Assembly: GCA_030068145.1 (NCBI GenBank)
Contig: JAPJBO010000684.1
Coordinates: 1 to 64,000 of the forward strand
Length of the DNA stretch: 64,000 nt
Direction of reading: 5' to 3'
Source of the DNA: Diplonema papillatum
Taxonomy: Eukaryota; Euglenozoa; Diplonemea; Diplonemida; Diplonemidae
The translations under genes were made by a program, and so were the position numbers. Below are positions 9,500 to 21,400 of this stretch, piece by piece. The first letter of the stretch is position 1; the number at the start of each line of letters is the position of its first letter. The notes under the pieces were generated by a model. That model was not told the origin of the DNA and made no database searches. It saw only the letters and a program-made list of their open reading frames with translations.

Positions 9500-12400
9500 G
9501 GGTGGTCACCCCACAAACCAGAGGTTGCATACAGCTAAGTTCTCAGAAACATAGGGGGTGGTCACCCCACAAATCAGAGGTTGCATACACCTAAGTTCTT
9601 AACAGCTAAGTTCTCAGAAACATAGGGGGTGGTCACCCCACAAACCAGAGACAAATCAGCGGTTGCATACAGCTAAGTTCTCAGAAACATAGGGGGTGGT
9701 CACCCCACAAATCAGAGGTTGCATACAGCTAAGTTCTCAGAAACATAGAGCTAAGTTCTCAGAAACGTAGGGGTGGTCACCCCACAAATCAGAGGTTGCA
9801 CACAGCTAAGTTCTCAACAGCTAAGTTCTCAGAAACATAGGGGGTGGTCACCCCACACAAACCAGAGGTTGCATACAGCTAAGTTCTCAGAAACATAGGG
9901 GGTGGTCACCCCACAAACCAGAGGTTGCATACAGCTAAGTTCTCAGAAACATAGAGCTAAGTTCTCAGAAACGTAGGGGGTGGTCACCCCACAAATCAGA
10001 GGTTGCATACAGCTAAGTTCTCAACAGCTAAGTTCTCAGAAACATAGGGGGTGGTCACCCCACAAACCAGAGGTTGCATACAGCTAAGTTCTCAAAAACA
10101 TAGGGGGTGGTCACCCCACAATCAGAGGTTGCATACAGCTAAGTTCTCAGAAACATAGGGGGTGGTCACCCCACAAATCAGAGGTTGCATACAGCTAAGT
10201 TCTCAACAGCTAAGTTCTCAGAAACATAGGGGGTGGTCACCCCACAAACCAGAGGTTGCATACAGCTAAGTTCTCAAAAACATAGGGGGTGGTCACCCCA
10301 CAATCAGAGGTTGCATACAGCTAAGTTCTCAACAGCTAAGTTCTCAGAAACATAGGGGGTGGTCACCCCACAAATCAGAGGTTGCATACAGCTAAGTTCT
10401 CAGAAACATAGGGGGTGGTCACCCCACAAACCAGAGGTTGCATACAGCTAAGTTCTCAGAAACATAGAGCTAAGTTCTCAGAAACGTAGGGGTGGTCACC
10501 CCACAAATCAGAGGTTGCATACAGCTAAGTTCTCAACAGCTAAGTTCTCAGAAACATAGGGGTGGTCACCCCACAAATCAGAGGTTGCATACAGCTAAGT
10601 TCTCAACAGCTAAGTTCTCAGAAACATAGGGGGTGGTCACCCCACAAATCAGAGGTTGCATACAGCTAAGTTCTCAGAAACATAGGGGGTGGTCACCCCA
10701 CAAACCAGAGGTTGCATACAGCTAAGTTCTCAACAGCTAAGTTCTCAGAAACATAGGGGGTGGTCACCCCACAAATCAGAGGTTGCATACAGCTAAGTTC
10801 TCAACAGCTAAGTTCTCAGAAACATAGGGGGTGGTCACCCCACAAATCAGAGGTTGCATACAGCTAAGTTCTCAACAGCTAAGTTCTCAGAAACATAGGG
10901 GGTGGTCACCCCACACAAACCAGAGGTTGCATACAGCTAAGTTCTCAGAAACATAGGGGGTGGTCACCCCACAAACCAGAGGTTGCATACAGCTAAGTTC
11001 TCAGAAACATAGAGCTAAGTTCTCAGAAACGTAGGGGGTGGTCACCCCACAAATCAGAGGTTGCATACAGCTAAGTTCTCAACAGCTAAGTTCTCAGAAA
11101 CATAGGGGGTGGTCACCCCACAAACCAGAGGTTGCATACAGCTAAGTTCTCAAAAACATAGGGGGTGGTCACCCCACAATCAGAGGTTGCATACAGCTAA
11201 GTTCTCAGAAACATAGGGGGTGGTCACCCCACAAATCAGAGGTTGCATACAGCTAAGTTCTCAACAGCTAAGTTCTCAGAAACATACCCCACAAACCAGA
11301 GGTTGCATACAGCTAAGTTCTCAAAAACATAGGGGGTGGTCACCCCACAATCAGAGGTTGCATACAGCTAAGTTCTCAACAGCTAAGTTCTCAGAAACAT
11401 AGGGGGTGGTCACCCCACAAATCAGAGGTTGCATACAGCTAAGTTCTCAGAAACATAGGGGGTGGTCACCCCACAAACCAGAGGTTGCATACAGCTAAGT
11501 TCTCAGAAACATAGAGCTAAGTTCTCAGAAACGTAGGGGTGGTCACCCCACAAATCAGAGGTTGCATACAGCTAAGTTCTCAACAGCTAAGTTCTCAGAA
11601 ACATAGGGGTGGTCACCCCACAAATCAGAGGTTGCATACAGCTAAGTTCTCAACAGCTAAGTTCTCAGAAACATAGGGGGTGGTCACCCCACAAATCAGA
11701 GGTTGCATACAGCTAAGTTCTCAGAAACATAGGGGGTGGTCACCCCACAAACCAGAGGTTGCATACAGCTAAGTTCTCAACAGCTAAGTTCTCAGAAACA
11801 TAGGGGGTGGTCACCCCACAAATCAGAGGTTGCATACAGCTAAGTTCTCAGAAACATAGAGCTAAGTTCTCAGAAACGTAGGGGTGGTCACCCCACAAAT
11901 CAGAGGTTGCATACAGCTAAGTTCTCAGAAACATAGAGCTAAGTTCTCAGAAACGTAGGGGTGGTCACCCCACAAATCAGAGGTTGCATACAGCTAAGTT
12001 CTCAGAAACATAGAGCTAAGTTCTCAGAAACGTAGGGGTGGTCACCCCACAAATCAGAGGTTGCATACAGCTAAGTTCTCAGAAACATAGAGCTAAGTTC
12101 TCAGAAACGTAGGGGTGGTCACCCCACAAATCAGAGGTTGCATACAGCTAAGTTCTCAGAAACATAGAGCTAAGTTCTCAGAAACGTAGGGGTGGTCACC
12201 CCACAAATCAGAGGTTGCATACAGCTAAGTTCTCAGAAACATAGAGCTAAGTTCTCAGAAACGTAGGGGTGGTCACCCCACAAATCAGAGGTTGCATACA
12301 GCTAAGTTCTCAGAAACATAGAGCTAAGTTCTCAGAAACGTAGGGGTGGTCACCCCACAAATCAGAGGTTGCATACAGCTAAGTTCTCAGAAACATAGAG

Positions 12401-14646
12401 CTAAGTTCTCAGAAACGTAGGGGTGGTCACCCCACAAATCAGAGGTTGCATACAGCTAAGTTCTCAGAAACATAGAGCTAAGTTCTCAGAAACGTAGGGG
12501 TGGTCACCCCACAAATCAGAGGTTGCATACAGCTAAGTTCTCAGAAACATAGAGCTAAGTTCTCAGAAACGTAGGGGTGGTCACCCCACAAATCAGAGGT
12601 TGCATACAGCTAAGTTCTCAGAAACATAGAGCTAAGTTCTCAGAAACGTAGGGGTGGTCACCCCACAAATCAGAGGTTGCATACAGCTAAGTTCTCAGAA
12701 ACATAGAGCTAAGTTCTCAGAAACGTAGGGGTGGTCACCCCACAAATCAGAGGTTGCATACAGCTAAGTTCTCAGAAACATAGAGCTAAGTTCTCAGAAA
12801 CGTAGGGGTGGTCACCCCACAAATCAGAGGTTGCATACAGCTAAGTTCTCAGAAACATAGAGCTAAGTTCTCAGAAACGTAGGGGTGGTCACCCCACAAA
12901 TCAGAGGTTGCATACAGCTAAGTTCTCAGAAACATAGAGCTAAGTTCTCAGAAACGTAGGGGTGGTCACCCCACAAATCAGAGGTTGCATACAGCTAAGT
13001 TCTCAGAAACATAGAGCTAAGTTCTCAGAAACGTAGGGGTGGTCACCCCACAAATCAGAGGTTGCATACAGCTAAGTTCTCAGAAACATAGAGCTAAGTT
13101 CTCAGAAACGTAGGGGTGGTCACCCCACAAATCAGAGGTTGCATACAGCTAAGTTCTCAGAAACATAGAGCTAAGTTCTCAGAAACGTAGGGGTGGTCAC
13201 CCCACAAATCAGAGGTTGCATACAGCTAAGTTCTCAGAAACATAGAGCTAAGTTCTCAGAAACGTAGGGGTGGTCACCCCACAAATCAGAGGTTGCATAC
13301 AGCTAAGTTCTCAGAAACATAGAGCTAAGTTCTCAGAAACGTAGGGGTGGTCACCCCACAAATCAGAGGTTGCATACAGCTAAGTTCTCAGAAACATAGA
13401 GCTAAGTTCTCAGAAACGTAGGGGTGGTCACCCCACAAATCAGAGGTTGCATACAGCTAAGTTCTCAGAAACATAGAGCTAAGTTCTCAGAAACGTAGGG
13501 GTGGTCACCCCACAAATCAGAGGTTGCATACAGCTAAGTTCTCAACAGCTAAGTTCTCAGAAACATAGGGGGTGGTCACCCCACAAACCAGAGGTTGCAT
13601 AGTTCTCAGAAACATAGAGCTAAGTTCTCAGAAACGTAGGGGTGGTCACCCCACAAATCAGAGGTTGCATACAGCTAAGTTCTCAACAGCTTAGTTCTCG
13701 GAAACGTAGGGGTGGTCACCCCACAAACCAGAGGTTGCATACAGCTAAGTTCTCAGAAACATAGAGCTAAGTTCTCAGAAACGTAGGGGTGGTCACCCCA
13801 CAAATCAGAGGTTGCATACAGCTAAGTTCTCAACAGCTAAGTTCTCAGAAACATAGGAGGTGGTCACCCCACAAACCAGAGGTAAGTTCTCAGAAACATA
13901 GAGCTAAGTTCTCAGAAACGTAGGGGTGGTCACCCCACAAATCAGAGGTTGCATACAGCTAAGTTCTCAACAGCTTAGTTCTCGGAAACGTAGGGGTGGT
14001 CACCCCACAAACCAGAGGTTGCATACAGCTAAGTTCTCAGAAACATAGAGCTAAGTTCTCAGAAACGTAGGGGTGGTCACCCCACAAATCAGAGGTTGCA
14101 TACAGCTAAGTTCTCAGAAACATAGAGCTAAGTTCTCAGAAACGTAGGGGTGGTCACCCCACAAATCAGAGGTTGCATACAGCTAAGTTCTCAGAAACAT
14201 AGAGCTAAGTTCTCAGAAACGTAGGGGTGGTCACCCCACAAATCAGAGGTTGCATACAGCTAAGTTCTCAGAAACATAGAGCTAAGTTCTCAGAAACGTA
14301 GGGGTGGTCACCCCACAAATCAGAGGTTGCATACAGCTAAGTTCTCAGAAACATAGAGCTAAGTTCTCAGAAACGTAGGGGTGGTCACCCCACAAATCAG
14401 AGGTTGCATACAGCTAAGTTCTCAGAAACATAGAGCTAAGTTCTCAGAAACGTAGGGGTGGTCACCCCACAAATCAGAGGTTGCATACAGCTAAGTTCTC
14501 AGAAACATAGAGCTAAGTTCTCAGAAACGTAGGGGGTGGTCACCCCACAAATCAGAGGTTGCATACAGCTAAGTTCTCAGAAACATAGAGCTAAGTTCTC
14601 AGAAACGTAGGGGGTGGTCACCCCGCAAATCAGAGGTTGCATACAT
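9500..14646. repeat. Satellite array, 77-bp main unit with a 1058-bp higher-order duplication
   Basis: About 5.1 kb of tandem repeats. From 11883 to 13500 the phrase GGTGGTCACCCC recurs every 77 bp exactly (21 intervals, no indel), and again from about 14072 to 14610. Each 77-bp unit carries two diverged copies of AGCTAAGTTCTCAGAAAC. Shorter units of about 54 bp alternate in the left part. The block near 9851 is repeated 1058 bp later (10909), and rare variants such as CTCAAAAACA at 10091 repeat at 11149. A second marker (10273 and 11320) shows an 11-bp deletion in the right copy. GGGGTG-GT-CACCCC in each unit is an inverted repeat. There is no lasting open frame. Confidence 0.97.
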
Positions 14647-14744
14647 TTGTTCCGCTGCCGGGGTGCGGTTCTAAATGCTTCAAGGGGGGCCGGGCTGGCC
14701 CCCGCTGAAAGACTACAGGGGGAGGGTGGTGGAGGAGTCAGCGT

Positions 14745-17700
14745 CTACATGAGGTCGTCGTCGTCCTGGTCGGGAAGGGCGCTGGTGGCGGCGTTGCGGG
14801 CGTCCGCGTCCAATTGCGCCTTCAGAGCGTCGCTCATCGTAACCACGTCGTCTTTCTGCGGGGGTGGTTTCGGGTGTGAGATCGTGAGTTGTAGAGCTTC
14901 CACAGTATTCAGAAGACCAGATATGTTAGAGCCTCGGGTTGACAGTGTTGGGAATGGTTCCAGGAATGGTAAAAGAGCGTGGTGCTTGCACCACCGGGTG
15001 CCACGTTTCGGATGCGAGATCAGAGTCTTCTACTTCCAGGTCCGTGAACGCCTCTACCTGAGGGAAGGTCGCATCTAGGCCCTTGAACGCCAGTTCCCTA
15101 AGGGGCAGCTTTCCACTTCCAGGCCCAGTTTCCTATGAAAGTCTTCTACTTCCAGCACCCTTGATCAACCGCAGTTGAGCCAAGGGGTGCAGGTGTTTTG
15201 CCTTTCCGATTGCTCGGGATTTTCGATTATCTTCATGACCATGAATCGAATCGGTTTCCAATCTGTTTGAAAGTCGGTTCCGCATTCCATCCACTTAGCA
15301 TCGCCCGAACTTTGCTTCACCAGAACTTAGCTTCGCCCGACTATACTGTTCCCCGAACTGTAACTGCTGCCTCCAGTCTCGCCGTGCGCCGGTCTTGACC
15401 GTGCGCACATCGATCCATCCAGAATTGTAATATTTGGGATGAATCCTGCTGAATGCGGCGCACTGCAAAAGAGGAGGTGGCACGAGAACTGTAACTGCTG
15501 CCTCTAGTCTCGCCGTGCGCCGGTCTTTACCGTGCGCACATCGATCCATCCAGAATTGTAATAGTTGGGATGAATCCTGCTGAATGTGGAGCACTGCAAA
15601 AGAGGAGGTGGCAGGACTCACACTGGATTGCCGCCTGTTGTTGACAGAAAAACATACACGGAGGTTGATTTCTCCGACGAAGGTGAGGTTGTTGTCGTTG
15701 GCGAGCTTCTTCGCGAGCCAGAGGAACGGCTTCTCGAAGTGGTAGTTCGACTTCGCGCTGATGTCGTAGTATTGCAGGTTCTTCTTCCTGTGGAAGGTGA
15801 TCATCTTGATCTTCACGGTGCGCTCCATCACGTCCACCTTGTTGCCGACGAGAACGATGGGGATGTTCTCACACACTCTCACAACGTCCCGGTACCAGTT
15901 CGGCACGTTCTTGTACGTTTGACGCGACGTAACATCGAACATGATGATCCCGCAGTTGCCGTTGATGTAGTATCCATCTCTGTGTGTGGTGAGTGTATGT
16001 GCGTGTCGAATTAATCAGTCAGTCTTGAGGCAACAACTGATCTGTTCACCAGTTTCAGCTGCGTCGGCTGCCCAAGGTGGTAGAAATTGTGGACCGACCC
16101 TTCAGCGAGGGCCCTTTGGATGGGGAATTTCAGTCCTGTTCCGGTGCGAGCACAACTTGGTTTCGTTGAGTATTCCTTCCTTCATTCGTTTGTTAGCGTT
16201 TATTGTGGATTAGAAGGTCGATATCTTAAAGTCTCCGGCTGACCGTAGAGGCTTGGGGTTGAGAGGGTTGAAAACACTGTGTGTGTGACACCAAACGTGA
16301 AGACGGGGGTTTGCCTCGACGCTTGCTTTTCGTGTTGTTCTGCAGATGCTTTAAGCTATATGAGTGCCAACATCCTAACCGTCGAAAAAACAGCCAGGTG
16401 GGGCGGGTACGACTTGCCCACCGGAACCTCTCCGCAAGACTAATTAGGCGGAGCTGCTGCTCTACCCGAAAGTGCATGCTAATCCATGTGGTTCATGTAC
16501 TCAAAAGGACTCAATGCTCTGGCTGGTAGTGCTCACCTGTCTTCATGGCACTTGCACTTTAAAGAACGCAATGCTCGACCTGCTCACCTGCCTTCATGGC
16601 ACTTTCACTTTACAGAACACAATGCTCTACCTGGCTGCCCTGGCATCACAAGACGGCCCAGGTTAGATCATGGAACAGCTTGTATTCGGACCCAAGGTGC
16701 GGGAACGATGAAGAGCATACCTAAGTCCACCGTACTTCTCCTGTCCCGCTGTGTCCCACACGTTGAAGCAGATCACACCGCGCGAGGTGGGGAACTTGAG
16801 CGGATGCACCTGAGGATGAAGAGAATTTTCAGGGTTTGGAGTGTGGGACTCATTTGCAAATGACTCCTTCCCCCCCCACTAACGCAACAAGTGAAATAAC
16901 CCCTTGTCAATACCACCCAACGACTGCGACGCACGTGCGAAATGTCGGACGTCTGCCACCAGCATGCGTGACTCAGCCGTGTGTTAAAGGTGGGATGAGA
17001 GGCATCGGCTCACTCTGCCAAAGGACCACACCACTAACGCAACAAGTAACTGCCCCCGACTGTAGTAGTTGAGAAAGGTGCAAACTTGGAGACTGCTACA
17101 GTAGTCCGGCACGAGACTTGGGCACGTGCTTCGCGTAGGGCAGGTGGGCCTGTGACCCGCTTTGAGAACCCTGGAGTCCGGCATGTGTGCCGTTTACGGG
17201 ATACATGTCGGCTTCCTACTCATGGGGGACCAAGGTACAGGGTAGGCACTCTCAAACCTCAAAACCGGACCAACCACTAACGCAACAAGTGAAATATTGC
17301 CTGTCCATCCCATAGACCGGGGTTGGTTTGGGTTAGAATGCAAAGAATCGGTGGCGAGAATCTGTGGTAGACCGAAGGATACAGCTCCAGGCAATTCAAT
17401 GCAGTTCAGGAGGATAGAGATGGGCTGGCTTTAGAAATGTGCGATTGAGACCCCCCCGGAACCAACTGAGAGTCGCTGTGAACTTCTGCAAAATGCCGGA
17501 ACGAAAGAGTTCCTTCGCACCAAAGGAAAATAGTCTCAGGTGAAGCTTGCATCACCTGAACTGCCACGGCAAAAATAAGTAGCGCGGGCAGCGGCTTCAC
17601 CAGCTTCCATGTCGCAAGACAACAATTGTGTGAGGGGCAACTGTAGATGCGGCTGCTTCATGAGGAGGTGCACGGTGAGCGAGCCACAGATCTTTCGTGC

Positions 17701-18474
17701 AGACGTTTTGCGGGTGGTCTCGCGGTGTTGTGCGCTCTGCGTATTGCGCACACACACGGCTTTCGAACGGCGGGCCTCCTTGGCAGCACAAACTTACAGA
17801 GAGAGTGAGAGAGACAAGTTAGAGTGCAGGGACCATCTCTCCGGGGAGTATCCGGTCGCCCCACTACTTACAATTGTAGCCAACGGTGCGGTCGCTGGGG
17901 GATCAAAGACTCGGCTTTGCAGGCGGTGCCGATCACAACGAAGTAGACTGCATCTGCACACAGCCTACGTGTGTCATGCATCCCGGAAAAAACTCACAAG
18001 TGCCCGTGAATGCATGTGTGCGCGTATTGTAGTCTTGTTTTTAGAGTTAAAGTTCGCTTGAAATTCCGGGGGTTTAGGGTCTCCGTGTGACCGTTGTTAA
18101 ATGGGTTCTCTTAGAGCAAGAAAGGGCTATATGGTTATGGGTTGTGTATTTGGTGCACGCTTTTGTTATGGGTTATGGCTAGCCATGTCCGGTACTGTTT
18201 GTGGCCGACACCAAGTACGTTCCTTCGTGGAGGGTAGTCTTGGGCCCCCCATGTTCCACAAGTTCGTACGGGATGCCTCCCTATAAGGGAGCACGACCAC
18301 GACCGTGTGAGGGGGTGTGTGTATATGCCATACCTCGACTCCGATCGTCGGGATGTACTTTTTCTCGAACTCGCCGCTTTGATGACGCTTCACGAACGTG
18401 GTCTTGCCCGTGCCACCATCTCCGACCAACACGAGCTTGAAGGTCGCCACCGGAGCTGCCTGAGGAGCCGCCAT
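14745..18474 (-). CDS. RAN: Ran GTPase (four exons)
   Basis: Ran is the small GTPase that drives nuclear import and export and helps build the spindle. Exons on the minus strand are 18474-18334, 16809-16721, 15979-15658 and 14855-14745. All three introns (1524, 741 and 802 bp) begin GTATG and end AG, and the phases join correctly to give 220 residues. Visible motifs are the P-loop GDGGTGKT (18-25), the effector stretch [17 protein letters not shown] (65-72, catalytic Gln70), NKVD (123-126) and SAKSN (151-155). The acidic C-terminal switch tail reads DQDDDDLM, where most Ran proteins end in DEDDDL. The ATG at 18474 is the first in frame giving the usual short N-terminus. The 3' end lies about 100 bp from the satellite array. 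The gene looks intact. Confidence 0.97.
15356..15614. repeat. Tandem duplication of about 130 bp inside Ran intron 3
   Basis: 15356-15484 and 15489-15614 are near-identical, sharing for example CATCGATCCATCCAGAATTG and CACTGCAAAAGAGGAGGTGG. They differ by a handful of substitutions, so the duplication is recent. It lies wholly within the intron. Confidence 0.9.
17325..17365 (-). repeat. LINE 3'-tail fragment in Ran intron 1
   Basis: On the minus strand this reads CACCGATTCTTTGCATTC followed by TAACCCAAAC. It matches the tail after the LINE remnants at 51200-51232, 61905-61945 and 7820-7845. Confidence 0.6.
17805..17868 (+). repeat. Short dispersed repeat (second copy at 30808-30868)
   Basis: Both copies contain GGGACCATCTCTCCGGGGAG, preceded by GAGAGAGAC. 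They lie in Ran intron 1 and in the 29.4-31.8 kb spacer. Function unknown. Confidence 0.65.
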
Positions 18475-21400
18475 TATTTCCCCTCTCTGATTCACGCCAG
18501 TTCCTTGTCGCTTTTGGTCCCGCCTGGCTTTCTTTTCTGCGCAGTCGACTTTTTGTTGGTGTTTTGTTGTGTTTGCTTTTTTTTTACCTGACGGCAGTTC
18601 GTGCTCAAACGCTGCTGGTGTTCTGCAGAGGTTGAACGGCCACCTCTGCAGCGACTGCGGCAGCAATCCATGAGCTCTGATTACCTCCTCCCAGCGCACC
18701 GGACACCCTGGCGGTGCTCTTCAACCCCCCTTCGGTTTGCAACTCATCAGACCCTGCAACGGACATGAAGCGCGCAGACAACCTCCTACGCTACTACACT
18801 ACTGCCTGTGGAAAGGTGTACGCCCGGTACGACGTGCTCAGCGCACTAAAACGGTCATTTTTGAATCACGCGCTCGTGTGGGAGAAGCGGGTAACGCTCT
18901 GCCGGATCCCCCCCGTGCGCAGGAGCTTCTACTTCCCCCCTTCATCTGAGTCAGGCACGCAGGAGATTTGCGTGGCAGGACGCCGGGGTTTCTGCACGCT
19001 TGTTATCAGCGCAGCAAGAGCGAAGTCTCGGAGGCGTCCGTGTGCCAGCACAGGTAGTGCTTTGTGTAACCACACACGGAAGAGTCCATAGGGCCCCCGG
19101 ACCCCCCCTCCGTGGAAGCCTGATGCTAAGTTTGGCGTGTGGTGGCAAGTCGGGGGCGGGTCTTCACTTCGGCAAAGTGAAGATTGCCGACACGGACTCT
19201 TCCTGCGTGGCTGCTGGATCAGACCTCTTACAGAGCGTTGGCCGTGCTGGCATGTGTGAACACTTGCGTGTGTGGTGACACAAAGCACTAGCTGTGCTGG
19301 CACTCAGACGCCTCCGAGACGTCGCTCTTGCCGTGCTGTTACAGAGCGTTGGCCGTGCTGGCATGTGTACCACTCGGGTACGGCCCCCGAACTTACAAGG
19401 TGGAGTCCAGCCTTAGAAGCTGGAGTCAAAGCTGGAGTTCAAAAAGCGGGTGGCACACCCCGCTTTTCGGGTGTGGATCTACACGTGTTTTGGTTGTAGC
19501 ACACCCGCTTTCGGGTGTGACGCGGGCACACCTTCGTTAACGCCAGCCTCTGAGGGCGGACCTCACCGTGTAGCATCAGGAAAATTGATATCTGAGGAAT
19601 CCACGAATCCGCTGCACAGGTCGGGGCGCAGCACAGCTAGTGGTGGGTGTCGATGAACAGCGAGTCCGGAAACCGGCCACGCAGCCAGTGCTCTGTGGCA
19701 GTAGACTCTCAGACGGTAACGGTGCAGAAACGAAAGGTATTGAAGAACAGTCTTCTCTGGTGTCATCTCCGGCTGCACCAGGGGTTGTCATGTACGGAAG
19801 AAACGAAGAGAAAAAAAGAAGCGGGGTGGCAAGCGGCAAATACAAAGAAGGGCAAAGAAAAGTGCTAATACACGGGAGCTGGCACGTGCACGTTTTCTCG
19901 TAAAAATAAAAAAGGGCTAGCTATGAGGCTGAAGACGCTGGGGGGGGAGGATCTCCCTTTGTGTTGCCGTCGATCCTTTGTTTCAGTTTTGAGAATTATA
20001 TTCGTGCGCGCGTGTGTAGTCTTTTTGAGGCGGGTTACAACACGAAACGCTCTTTTCCATAATGACAAACGCAGTTTGCTACCAAGCAAACTTTGAAAGA
20101 GACGCCTGCAAAAAAAAAAAAAAAAAAAAAAAAAAACATGGCTATTTGAGCACAGGCTATCCCTTTCGGAGAACGGTCCCAGCGAAAAAGCTAGGTCGAG
20201 GGGCCGAACACTGTTGGGGATAATGAAAAGGAGAGGAATGGGGGGTCGGAATGGATTGGGATTGCAAGACCTTGCTCGAACACCGCACTGGTCCTGTCTG
20301 CACCGTGTTTCGATCCTTGAAGTCACGGACACGTAAGGCGGACCATCATCAGGCGAAACCTGAGACAGGACAGCGGTGCGAGTCTGGTATGCCAAGTGGC
20401 TGTCCAGGGGATGGAAAGAAGGCCCCTGACGGTGCGTCTTTATAGTTTTTGAGCGCTGTCCCCAGCGGTCCAGAGTGTACACTTCCCATTAGCAACACCA
20501 CTGACCTGTCACGGCGGGGCAGCAAAGTGAAGTAGCCTCGCCGTGTGCTTTAGCACGCTCGAAGAATGCCTAAACTCGACAATGAACGCAATTCGTGATT
20601 AAGCCTGTGGCAGCACCCGCGCCTGGATCGCCTTCTTCCGCGGCTGAGAAGCCGCTCAAAGCAATATGTTGTCCCCAGGGTCCTGAGTCGGAACGTCGCC
20701 AAGTGCGGTCGCACTATCTCTCTGCTAGCGGGCGAAAGATAGCAACGGGTTTCGAGCTAGCGACGGGGTGAACAAACTTGTAGTAATGTTGGTACTCGGA
20801 ATAGGATCAATCTTGAAACCAAACTTCGTTGACCGCATTACCCTGAATGCAAATCCTCGACACAGTTTAAGCCGGGCACCCAATGGGCTTTGCACACGAA
20901 AGTCCTAACTGAGCAGCTCAAGTCGGGACCCGCGTGGAGTGCAAATTCCCGACAGGCGCTTCGTTTTGTTTGTGCGTGTCGGCTGATTTGTCCCACTTGT
21001 TTCTACCCCCTTCTCTTCTCAGGAATTTTTAACCAGCCCCAAAAACGCGCTGTGCCTACGTCTTTTCAGCCCACAATACCCGCAAGATTGTCAGTACTGG
21101 AGAGAAAGACACTTCGTTCCTTCGATGCGGTGCGGGTGTGCTGTTGGGACGAGGCTTCGCTTCCGAGCAGGGGAGCGAAGCCCTTTAACACGGCCTCCTC
21201 CCCTGCCTGGCCAGGGGATGAACTAATAGCCGCGCACAGCCGAAAGCACGCGATTGAAGTCAATCCATTGCCAACTGGCATGCGAGTGGAGGCCATCGCT
21301 CCTTGACAGGCAACCCGTGTTGCCTACCCCAACAGCTTTCCTCCTCATCGTCTTGCATCCGAGTTGTCGGCAGGCACAGTCATGTAGCGACTCTGGAACT

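Noticed and set aside
9500..14646. CRISPR-like appearance of the repeats
   Set aside because: No unique spacers; adjacent 77-bp units are identical, and the context is a eukaryotic satellite beside an intron-containing gene.
19155..19190. Relation of CTTCACTTCGGCAAAGTGAAG to the 34-36 kb hairpin array
   Set aside because: Only the short AAAGTGAAG word is shared; loop and flanks differ, so chance is likely.
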